Source of the DNA: a virus
Strand: one strand, 5' to 3'
Virus record (IMG/VR): IMGVR_UViG_3300047562_003028
Span: 1-48,261 of that record
DNA: 48,261 nt
In this document: piece by piece, positions 43,237 through 48,261 of the stretch
Position numbering within the stretch: position 1 is the stretch's first letter
Layout: each line of letters starts with the position of its first letter
Translations under genes and position numbers: made by a program
The notes under the pieces: model-generated
Databases searched by the model: none
Told to the model about the DNA's origin: nothing
Seen by the model: the letters and a program-made list of their open reading frames with translations, nothing else

Positions 43237-43472
43237 CAGCGCAATACATTTATCTGGTTATATTCTTCTGTATTGGATATTTAATTGTCACAGATCAAAG
43301 TATTGCAAAAGCAGTTGTATTTGTAACTCAATTTGTAAAAATTCAAATTGAAAAGTTTATCTGGATAATCAAAAATTCTCCAGATAATCCAATTGTTCGT
43401 TATTTAATCTGGAGACGCTCATACAAACTTGCAAAAGAACTTAGAAAAGAGTTAGAATCAAAAAATAAATAA
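43233..43472 (+). CDS. Small single-pass membrane protein (79 aa)
   Basis: Residues about 5-30 (YIYLVIFFCIGYLIV and onward) form a likely transmembrane helix. The rest is amphipathic and basic, ending KLAKELRKELESKNK. The topology suggests an inner-membrane protein of the infected cell with a cytoplasmic tail. Function unknown. The end of the gene contains a candidate promoter for the next gene. Confidence 0.65.
   Translation: MTAQYIYLVIFFCIGYLIVTDQSIAKAVVFVTQFVKIQIEKFIWIIKNSPDNPIVRYLIWRRSYKLAKELRKELESKNK
43429..43458 (+). promoter_or_regulatory. Candidate sigma70-like promoter
   Basis: TTGCAA (43429-43434), 18 bases, TAGAAT (43453-43458), inside the end of the membrane-protein gene and upstream of 43492. 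Confidence 0.45.
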
Positions 43473-43491
43473 AACATATCTCTTTAGGTTT

Positions 43492-43815
43492 ATGCTATCT
43501 ACACAATATCGGTTAAAATTGGAAGGTATTTGTAATAAGATTGTCAAAGGGGAACCTGTCGAGTTGTCAGAAATGATCTGGGCAGAAAAATTAGCAAAAG
43601 CAAACCGAAGTGCTTCAACGATGCTTCGTCAAGCAAGAAGGAAAGCAGAAAACCCAGATATGAAAGAGGGTGATTTGGATGACTTCATGAATCAATTAGA
43701 TTTGGGTGGATTGGGCCACGAAAGATTTGGTTTACGTGGATTTGATTCACCAGAAGATTTGCACGATTGGTTTAAAAGAGATGAAGACGAAACCGATTGG
43801 AGACAAAGAGACTGA
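43492..43815 (+). CDS. Conserved acidic cyanophage protein (107 aa)
   Basis: Helical N-terminal half (LEGICNKIVKGEPVELSEMI, then WAEKLAKANRSASTMLRQAR), then a glycine-rich, acidic tail (MNQLDLGGLGHERFGLRGFD) ending DETDWRQRD. I know the family as recurrent in T4-like cyanophages but not its function. A DNA-mimic or helicase-loader-like role cannot be told from sequence. It shares one base of stop and start with the next gene. Confidence 0.6.
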   Translation: MLSTQYRLKLEGICNKIVKGEPVELSEMIWAEKLAKANRSASTMLRQARRKAENPDMKEGDLDDFMNQLDLGGLGHERFGLRGFDSPEDLHDWFKRDEDETDWRQRD

Positions 43816-44021
43816 TGACATACGAAGAGTTTTTGGATATGCCAACAACTTTTATGGATGACATGCTCAAGGTGGTTAATATTAAGAACAAATATCGTTT
43901 AAAGTTTACAGAAGAAGAAACAGAAATTAACCATCACCTTTTAACTTATTGGGAAGAAATGAAGTTAAATGAGTTGAGACATAAATTTGAAAAATGCTGG
44001 GAACTTGACGAAAACTCATAG
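43815..44021 (+). CDS. Small acidic helical protein (68 aa)
   Basis: The start at 43815 (TGATG, sharing a base with the previous stop) is preferred to one 18 bases upstream. The sequence MTYEEFLDMPTTFMDDMLKV and HHLLTYWEEMKLNELRHKFE is helical and acidic. No domain recognised. The end of the gene contains the -35 box of a strong promoter. Confidence 0.55.
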   Translation: MTYEEFLDMPTTFMDDMLKVVNIKNKYRLKFTEEETEINHHLLTYWEEMKLNELRHKFEKCWELDENS

Positions 44022-44033
44022 ATACTTTATAAT
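44005..44033 (+). promoter_or_regulatory. Strong sigma70-like promoter
   Basis: TTGACG, 17 bases, TATAAT. Its spacer starts AAAACTCATAGATA, which is shared with the promoter at 44762. Confidence 0.8.
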
Positions 44034-44056
44034 ACCCACTATAACATACTCTTACA

Positions 44057-44263
44057 ATGACTGACTATAAACCATATTCTGCAGAGTGGAGCAGAAAGCG
44101 ATATTTAGAAGAGGCATTACAAACTTATTTTAATGATAGTGTTTGTGTGGATGTGATTCTGGATGACATCGTTGATATTCTTAGTCAGAATGTGGAAGAG
44201 CACCGTAATCGTGCTGAAAAATTTCAAGAAGTATTGAATGGTCTTAAATCACTTCCGTACTGA
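44057..44263 (+). CDS. Small conserved protein, unknown function (68 aa)
   Basis: Recurrent cyanophage type: MTDYKPYSAEWSRKRYLEEA, then helical LDDIVDILSQNVEEHRNRAE. Unknown role. It is transcribed from the strong promoter at 44005. The HNH endonuclease gene follows five bases later. Confidence 0.6.
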   Translation: MTDYKPYSAEWSRKRYLEEALQTYFNDSVCVDVILDDIVDILSQNVEEHRNRAEKFQEVLNGLKSLPY

Positions 44264-44268
44264 TAAGT

Positions 44269-44745
44269 ATGACTGGACTTACAATCAAGCCCAATACAAC
44301 TGTTTTAGTCCTGAACAGTTCTTATGAACCAATAAATCTTGCTTCTGGCAGGAGAGCTATTGTACTTCTTTTAAAACAAAAAGCACAACAACTTTCTGCT
44401 CATGTTATACGTCTGTTAAATTATGTAAAAATTCCTTTTTCTAAGATGGCTTCTCATAAACCATCTAAAAATGCAATATATCGTAGAGATGGTCATAGAT
44501 GTCAATATTGTGGGGAAACAAAACATCTTACCATTGACCATGTTATTCCAAAGTCTAAAGGTGGTGGCGATACTTGGTTAAATTTAGTTGCATGTTGTTC
44601 TTCATGTAATACCAAAAAGGGAAATAAGTATCTTGAGCAAACAGGTATGAAACTGCTTAAGCAACCTAAAGCACCTACCAATAAGATCCAATTCTCTCTT
44701 TGGGAAACTAAAAATGTAGAGTGGCAGCAATATGCTTATGGATAA
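44269..44745 (+). CDS. HNH endonuclease (158 aa)
   Basis: A predicted DNA-cleaving HNH protein. The N-terminus (TTVLVLNSSYEPINLASGRR) is that of a common cyanobacterial and phage HNH family. The zinc finger and active site are CQYCGETKHLTIDHVIPKSK (first CxxC and the D-H), then NLVACCSSCNTKKG (second CxxC and the Asn). Such enzymes can be packaging-linked nickases, homing-type endonucleases or host-DNA degraders. There is no intron or split gene next to it, so a free-standing nuclease is likely. All expected residues are present. Confidence 0.85.
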   Translation: MTGLTIKPNTTVLVLNSSYEPINLASGRRAIVLLLKQKAQQLSAHVIRLLNYVKIPFSKMASHKPSKNAIYRRDGHRCQYCGETKHLTIDHVIPKSKGGGDTWLNLVACCSSCNTKKGNKYLEQTGMKLLKQPKAPTNKIQFSLWETKNVEWQQYAYG

Positions 44746-44761
44746 GTTATGTTAAGAAACA

Positions 44762-44790
44762 CTGACAAAACTCATAGATAGTGGTAGAAT
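44762..44790 (+). promoter_or_regulatory. Sigma70-like promoter
   Basis: CTGACA, 17 bases, TAGAAT. Its spacer shares AAAACTCATAGATA with the promoter at 44005. Confidence 0.7.
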
Positions 44791-44858
44791 ATGGGAGTGA
44801 GAGCAAAATGAAAGAAAACCAATCTTCGTTATGATATTCTTCGTGCATGGAGGTTATT

Positions 44859-45032
44859 ATGCACAACGTAATTTCTTACAATCAACTTGCATCCTGGAAA
44901 CATTTAGATAAGACACTTAATGATTATATCGAACAAAATGAACTGATTAACGATTATTATCAGTGTTTAATTGAATGCAGTGATAATCAGCAAGAATGTA
45001 AACGTATCTGTAGGAGCATATTAGCAGCATAA
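44859..45032 (+). CDS. Small protein with cysteine pairs (57 aa)
   Basis: The start at 44859 is chosen because GGAGG lies at 44849-44853, the right distance upstream; the ATG at 44847 overlaps that site. The sequence SYNQLASWKHLDKTLNDYIE, then YQCLIECSDNQQECKRICRS, has four Cys in a helical end that could bind metal or form disulphides. Unknown function. The promoter at 44762 would drive it. Confidence 0.55.
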   Translation: MHNVISYNQLASWKHLDKTLNDYIEQNELINDYYQCLIECSDNQQECKRICRSILAA

Positions 45033-45043
45033 CCAGTTTAGAA

Positions 45044-45087
45044 ACTGTCCATTCACCCTTGACTTTCGCGGTCAGGGGTTTTATAGT
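45044..45087 (+). promoter_or_regulatory. Promoter with upstream element, class A, plus -35
   Basis: ACTGTCCA (45044-45051), 30 bases, TATAGT (45082-45087). A TTGACT (45059-45064) sits 17 bases from the -10, so this copy also has a standard -35. Confidence 0.75.
45056..45078 (+). other. Hairpin overlapping the -35 box
   Basis: CCCTTGAC can pair with GTCAGGG (one bulge) over a short loop, ahead of GGTTTTATAG. It may act as a weak terminator for upstream transcripts while the promoter restarts. Confidence 0.45.
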
Positions 45088-45110
45088 ATCTGTATTGAAA
45101 CACCTTCATT

Positions 45111-45524
45111 ATGACTTACAACGCTGAAGTTCAATTCAAGTTTGATGCAACCTGGACCCCTAGTTATAGTTCTTCTTTCTCTGATGATGACTTTATCCCT
45201 GAAGAACACTATTTGATTACTGCTCCTGCTGGCGACTTGAATGCAAAGCAGTATTTCAAACTGTTTGAGAAGTTCCTGTTGTGTGTAGGTATGAACCCTG
45301 CAAGTATTCGTAGTGGTGCAATGTCTCTGGTGTTTAATGAGTGGGTAAATGAAGAGGAACAACGTAAGGTTTGTAGTGAGTATGAACTGACGATGAATGA
45401 AGACCTTGAAGATAAGTTCAAGGAATATAAAATCCGTGAGGAAGAGATTGCACGACTGGTAAAAGGTCCAATGGGAACTGTACTGTCTGAAGAAGAACTC
45501 ACCAACTTGGAGGAAGGTAAGTGA
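45111..45524 (+). CDS. Conserved cyanophage protein, unknown function (137 aa)
   Basis: An alpha-beta protein: TYNAEVQFKFDATWTPSYSS, then AGDLNAKQYFKLFEKFLLCV, GMNPASIRSGAMSLVFNEWV, and an acidic helical tail. Known as a recurrent cyanophage protein, function not known. It has its own class A promoter with a full -35 and overlaps the next start by four bases (GTGA). Not a shadow: length, coupling and promoter agree. Confidence 0.6.
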   Translation: MTYNAEVQFKFDATWTPSYSSSFSDDDFIPEEHYLITAPAGDLNAKQYFKLFEKFLLCVGMNPASIRSGAMSLVFNEWVNEEEQRKVCSEYELTMNEDLEDKFKEYKIREEEIARLVKGPMGTVLSEEELTNLEEGK

Positions 45525-45718
45525 GTGATAGGTCGCAAGAGTTTATGAGTTTCGTGTGGGACCAACGAAACAATCAAGGTGCTGATACTGAAGAAAAACT
45601 GGTCGCAGCTATTCTTTCACTTGCTGCGGAATATGTGGTCTCATACAACGCACAAGATGGAAGAGTTGTATTGGATAAAAATGACTTATTGCAACTTGCT
45701 GAGGAACTAAAGCAATGA
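45521..45718 (+). CDS. Small helical protein, GTG start (65 aa)
   Basis: The GTG at 45521 overlaps the previous stop (GTGA) and has a GGAGGAAGG site just upstream. The sequence SDRSQEFMSFVWDQRNNQGA, then VAAILSLAAEYVVSYNAQDG, looks alpha-helical. No domain recognised. It overlaps the next ATG by four bases. Confidence 0.6.
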   Translation: MSDRSQEFMSFVWDQRNNQGADTEEKLVAAILSLAAEYVVSYNAQDGRVVLDKNDLLQLAEELKQ

Positions 45719-46011
45719 ACATTAAAAAATTATTTCGTGTTAATTATAGATATGATTTTGGGCACGACATTTATTTTCAAATATTAAATTTTAATAGATG
45801 GAGTTTAATTCAAGCATCATTTTCATATAATGATTTTCCTGGATGGCCCTATCTTCAACTTACAATAGGTTCTAATGGACTATTTGGGTTTTTATTATGG
45901 GTTTGGAAGTTTGGATTTGATATTGCTGTTTTCTCCAGGACCTGGAACTTTGAGTATTTTAAAGACCTTGATGAAGAAGATACTGATTATCTTAGAATGG
46001 ATGAGTGTTGA
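45715..46011 (+). CDS. Conserved hydrophobic protein, unknown function (98 aa)
   Basis: Aromatic-rich sequence (FRVNYRYDFGHDIYFQILNF, then WPYLQLTIGSNGLFGFLLWV) with one or two short hydrophobic segments, possibly peripheral to a membrane. It ends with an acidic DLDEEDTDYLRMDEC tail. Unknown function. Coupled by ATGA at its start. A promoter with a terminator hairpin follows the gene. Confidence 0.55.
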   Translation: MNIKKLFRVNYRYDFGHDIYFQILNFNRWSLIQASFSYNDFPGWPYLQLTIGSNGLFGFLLWVWKFGFDIAVFSRTWNFEYFKDLDEEDTDYLRMDEC

Positions 46012-46013
46012 GT

Positions 46014-46069
46014 GACACTTGACTAACTGGCACAGGGCATCTCCACAGGTGCCCTTTTTGGTCTATAAT
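46014..46069 (+). promoter_or_regulatory. Promoter with upstream element, class A
   Basis: GACACTT (46014-46020), ACTGGCAC (46026-46033), 30 bases, TATAAT (46064-46069). The only TTGACT near it lies 39 bases from the -10. Confidence 0.65.
46034..46059 (+). terminator. Terminator hairpin inside a promoter
   Basis: AGGGCATC pairs with GGTGCCCT (8 bp) over TCCACA and is followed by five T. It lies between the upstream element and the -10 box of the same promoter. Confidence 0.8.
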
Positions 46070-46090
46070 GACTTCATACACAACAAACCG

Positions 46091-46276
46091 ATGACTGAAC
46101 GCAACTTTACAAAAGAACTCCTATACTCATATTATGCTGATATGGAGAATGGAGATGATGTTGAGAGCATTGATTATCGTTCTTTGATTCACATTATCAC
46201 TGAATTATGTGATAGAATAGAACAACTTGAAAAGGACAATGAACTACGGAAATCTTATGATTGGAGAGAGGTATGA
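46091..46276 (+). CDS. Small acidic helical protein (61 aa)
   Basis: The ATG at 46091 follows the -10 box at 46064-46069; a TTG at 46019 would lie upstream of the promoter and is rejected. The sequence ERNFTKELLYSYYADMENGD, then SLIHIITELCDRIEQLEKDN, is helical with a coiled-coil end. Unknown function. It overlaps the next ATG by four bases. Confidence 0.6.
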   Translation: MTERNFTKELLYSYYADMENGDDVESIDYRSLIHIITELCDRIEQLEKDNELRKSYDWREV

Positions 46277-46395
46277 CTGAGGAAAATAAACTAACCAAAC
46301 GACAAAAACTTCAATATCTTTATGAAGATGTGCGGTGGGCAGTATTTTCTTTTTTTGTGAGAATTCTTGAACGACTATTTGGTGTGGTAAAATGA
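46273..46395 (+). CDS. Tiny protein (40 aa), overlapping start
   Basis: A 40-residue frame MTEENKLTKRQKLQYLYEDV, then RWAVFSFFVRILERLFGVVK, begins with an ATGA overlap and ends three bases before the next ATG. It has a basic start and an aromatic, hydrophobic end, so it may touch a membrane. Its placement in a chain of coupled genes supports translation. No family recognised. Confidence 0.5.
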   Translation: MTEENKLTKRQKLQYLYEDVRWAVFSFFVRILERLFGVVK

Positions 46396-46398
46396 CGT

Positions 46399-46665
46399 AT
46401 GAACCTTGAAGACATCATACAAGAATACGGAGAAGAAGTATTAGATACTTACTATGAACTCTTCCCTGATAAGGACCTAGCAAAGTTTCCTGACCGTTTC
46501 TGTGGTCCTGTTGGTGATTATGCTGATTTTGTGTTAGAATGTTATCATTCAACTGGTAGTGACGAGTTAGAAAGTATTGAAGACTTTGAGAATGGAGTTT
46601 TCCAAGAGTATTACTATTACTGCCACAATACCAACACTGGATTTGTATTTTATAATGAACAATGA
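46399..46665 (+). CDS. ArdA-like antirestriction protein, tentative (88 aa)
   Basis: The sequence resembles the C-terminal part of ArdA-type antirestriction proteins: DIIQEYGEEVLDTYYELFPD, then KFPDRFCGPVGDYADFVLEC, and acidic stretches (DELESIEDFENGVFQEYYYY). ArdA proteins mimic B-form DNA and block type I restriction enzymes. The protein is strongly acidic, as expected, but is about half the usual length, so it may be a minimal version. It overlaps the next gene by four bases. Confidence 0.5.
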   Translation: MNLEDIIQEYGEEVLDTYYELFPDKDLAKFPDRFCGPVGDYADFVLECYHSTGSDELESIEDFENGVFQEYYYYCHNTNTGFVFYNEQ

Positions 46666-46979
46666 TTAAACTACTCAACAAAATACTTGCTAAATTTCAA
46701 CTTGAACTCGTATCCACAAAAGTAGATACGAGTTTGGTAGAAGATGCTGTCAATTTTTTGAATACCATTCCTAAAAGTGACTTAACGGAGGATAGATTTC
46801 TTTTTCCTTATGTTGGAGACATTAACTATGTGAAAGAACGAGTGGAAGGTGAGTTTCCACAAGTATCTGGAACAACTTATTTTCAATCTCAAGTCCCTAC
46901 AGAGAAAAAACCTTTCTTCAACTTTGATGGTGAAAAACTTTCTGAATACCAACTCAATAAGAGACTAAAAAATGACTGA
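46662..46979 (+). CDS. Conserved small protein, unknown function (105 aa)
   Basis: Basic helical N-terminus (IKLLNKILAKFQLEL), then VEDAVNFLNTIPKSDLTEDR, FLFPYVGDINYVKERVEGEF and a polar tail. Overlaps both neighbours (four bases upstream, eight downstream). I do not recognise a domain. Confidence 0.55.
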   Translation: MIKLLNKILAKFQLELVSTKVDTSLVEDAVNFLNTIPKSDLTEDRFLFPYVGDINYVKERVEGEFPQVSGTTYFQSQVPTEKKPFFNFDGEKLSEYQLNKRLKND

Positions 46980-47211
46980 AGAAGATAAGTATGCTCTCAA
47001 AGAGTTGCTCCGTGGTGCTGGTGTATTTGCTGGTGCCTCTGCTGTCTTCATTCTTATTCTAATTGTTCTTGCTTATTTTGCCTCAGGTGGTGAGCCCTTG
47101 AAACCATCCTTTGAAGTGGTTGATGAATACAAAGGATGTGAGGTAGTAAAGTATGCACCACATCAAGTTGCAGAATACAAGTATTTCCTGTATTGTGAGA
47201 AGAACAAATGA
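46972..47211 (+). CDS. Small membrane protein (79 aa)
   Basis: Residues about 15-38 (GVFAGASAVFILILIVLAYF) form one clear transmembrane helix. The N-terminal side is short and charged (MTEEDKYALKELLRG); the C-terminal side is about 40 residues with two Cys (KGCEVVKYAP, FLYCEKNK), which fits a periplasmic or lumenal domain with a disulphide. It overlaps the next start by four bases (ATGA). Function unknown. Confidence 0.65.
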   Translation: MTEEDKYALKELLRGAGVFAGASAVFILILIVLAYFASGGEPLKPSFEVVDEYKGCEVVKYAPHQVAEYKYFLYCEKNK

Positions 47212-47627
47212 ACGATGATATGCCCTGGGTGGATCTCACACAAGAGGAAGTAGAAGAACTCCGCAACAAAAAACACGAACTTACTGAATACGGCAAACAG
47301 AAGTTGAAAGAAATGCTTACACACGAAGAGATGTTAGAAGAAGCAGAACGCAGGGAAAGAAGTAATACTGTTCTTCGACGATATAATCACTTCTATAATG
47401 AGGAATGTTCTGGTCTCCCTCACGGAACACCAATCACACCAGAACATATGCAGGCTCTCACACTTGAATGTATGGTGGATGCCCTCCGTTGTGAGAATAT
47501 GAATGTAGAGTACAATGCTATTGCTATTGATGATATTAAGGATTTGATTGCACGACTATATGAACAGAGTAATGAGTTTCTAAAGAGAGTACAACAGTTC
47601 AAAGATAGTGCTGATGGAGTAGCATAA
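47208..47627 (+). CDS. Conserved cyanophage protein, unknown function (139 aa)
   Basis: Largely helical. MPWVDLTQEEVEELRNKKHE, then EMLTHEEMLEEAERRERSNT, are charged helices; the second half (SGLPHGTPITPEHMQALTLE) has a proline-rich link and further helices. Possible coiled-coil partner; no enzymatic motif. Its TAA stop shares one base with the next start (TAATG). Confidence 0.55.
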   Translation: MNDDMPWVDLTQEEVEELRNKKHELTEYGKQKLKEMLTHEEMLEEAERRERSNTVLRRYNHFYNEECSGLPHGTPITPEHMQALTLECMVDALRCENMNVEYNAIAIDDIKDLIARLYEQSNEFLKRVQQFKDSADGVA

Positions 47628-47782
47628 TGAACCTTACATTTAGACAACACGTTTTATTATTAACAGCAATCACATTGTTTTATGATGAGGTCTCAAAGAC
47701 ATCAACACCTGAAATGAAACACGAAATTATGGAACTTGCTGATATTATCCAAGAATCTGCTGAGAAGATGAAAAATGAATGA
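47627..47782 (+). CDS. Small conserved protein (51 aa), coupled
   Basis: MNLTFRQHVLLLTAITLFYD, then TPEMKHEIMELADIIQESAE, gives two helices; the first is hydrophobic. The start overlaps the previous stop (TAATG), and its last eight bases overlap the next gene at 47775. Recurrent type in cyanophages, function unknown. Confidence 0.55.
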   Translation: MNLTFRQHVLLLTAITLFYDEVSKTSTPEMKHEIMELADIIQESAEKMKNE

Positions 47783-48044
47783 AATAGATATATCAAAAGT
47801 TCTTATAGAAGGTGATACTGCAACCATTATGGGTGTAGAATACAAAAGAGTGGAAGACAAAATGAGTAGGTTCATTAAAAATCCTGATGAGTTTGTATTT
47901 GAGGATGTGAAGATGATTCACTGGGAGAATATGGATGAATCTGCATATTGGTGTGGAATTATTTTGAATGATGGAAGATATTTTCACTTAAACATTCACG
48001 GAGACAATCTGCGTGTATATTTGTCTGATGAGACCTCAGAATAA
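47775..48044 (+). CDS. Small acidic alpha-beta protein, unknown function (89 aa)
   Basis: ISKVLIEGDTATIMGVEYKR, then a middle loop (SRFIKNPDEFVFEDVKMIHW) and YWCGIILNDGRYFHLNIHGD, suggests a mixed alpha-beta fold. No family recognised. It is the last of the coupled small genes; a late promoter overlaps its end at 48040. Confidence 0.5.
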   Translation: MNEIDISKVLIEGDTATIMGVEYKRVEDKMSRFIKNPDEFVFEDVKMIHWENMDESAYWCGIILNDGRYFHLNIHGDNLRVYLSDETSE

Positions 48045-48047
48045 ATA
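48040..48047 (+). promoter_or_regulatory. Late promoter, AATAAATA
   Basis: Overlaps the TAA stop of the previous gene and lies 24 bases before a LamG-like start, marking a return to late gene expression. Confidence 0.6.
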
Positions 48048-48071
48048 CTCTTAAGATTAAGAAAAGATATA

Positions 48072-48261
48072 ATGGCTCTTGCTCACAGTCCACGAATAGT
48101 TACTGACGGATTAGTATTGTGCCTTGATGCTGGGAATACTAAGAGTTATCCTGGAAGTGGAAGTGTGGTAAATGATTTAGTGGGAACAAATAATTTTACA
48201 CTCACAAATCCATCTTTTTATTCTTATGATAGTTCATCAGGTTCTATAGATTTTAATAGAA
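48072..48261 (+). CDS. LamG-like lectin/adhesin, N-terminal part (partial)
   Basis: The frame from ATG at 48072 is open to the right edge. SPRIVTDGLVLCLDAGNTKS, then YPGSGSVVNDLVGTNNFTLT, is the start of a LamG/concanavalin-like fold common in cyanophage adhesins. It is related to the 380-aa protein at 33216 but without its inserted domain. A late promoter precedes it. The rest of the gene lies outside the window. Confidence 0.7.
   Translation, partial: MALAHSPRIVTDGLVLCLDAGNTKSYPGSGSVVNDLVGTNNFTLTNPSFYSYDSSSGSIDFNR

Noticed and set aside
44808-44834. Eight-codon frame after the promoter at 44762
   Set aside because: Too short to support; it may be a leader, but nothing else indicates translation.

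Overview
The window looks like part of the genome of a T4-like cyanophage, a contractile-tailed phage of marine Synechococcus or Prochlorococcus. This rests on recognising protein families, not on any search. The evidence is AT-rich DNA, very tight gene packing with ATGA overlaps, N[A/C]TAAATA late promoters at gene junctions, many tail-fibre-like proteins with S74 chaperone ends, a Mom-like protein, and a dense block of tiny early-type proteins typical of this group. I see no tRNA, integrase, CRISPR array or photosynthesis gene.

Positions 1-1500 hold the end of one 2OG-Fe(II) oxygenase, a small conserved protein, a second 2OG-Fe(II) oxygenase and a frameshifted Mom-like DNA-modification gene, closed by a terminator. 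Positions 1570-41450 are a late, virion-surface region of about 40 kb. Nearly all of it encodes modular fibre or adhesin proteins: two beta-helix proteins (2021 and 620 aa), a vWA-PA14 protein, four proteins ending in S74 self-cleaving chaperones, a 1513-aa Thr/Gln-rich collagen-like fibre, a LamG-like lectin, a fibrinogen-like protein, a second PA14 protein, and three proteins built from YGYFxGG repeats in blocks of six. Among them lie enzymes that could decorate surface proteins or glycans: two glycosyltransferases, a prolyl-4-hydroxylase-like oxygenase, a GH130-like protein and a TPR-FkbM-2OG oxygenase fusion. A two-gene minus-strand island (21367-22382) encodes a CxxCxxCC protein and another 2OG oxygenase.

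Positions 41450-48045 are a cluster of small genes, many overlapping by a few bases, driven by sigma70-like promoters. They include a zinc-metallopeptidase-like protein, an HNH endonuclease, an ArdA-like protein, two single-pass membrane proteins and many conserved unknowns. Four promoters share an upstream element at a fixed 30-31 bases from the -10 box. At 48040 a late promoter and the start of a second LamG-like gene show that virion-surface genes resume beyond the right edge.

The late genes seem to work together as a set of exchangeable adhesins. Similar modules recur in different proteins, chaperone ends are reused, and the glycosyltransferases and oxygenases sit directly next to the fibres they may modify. 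That functional link is inference.
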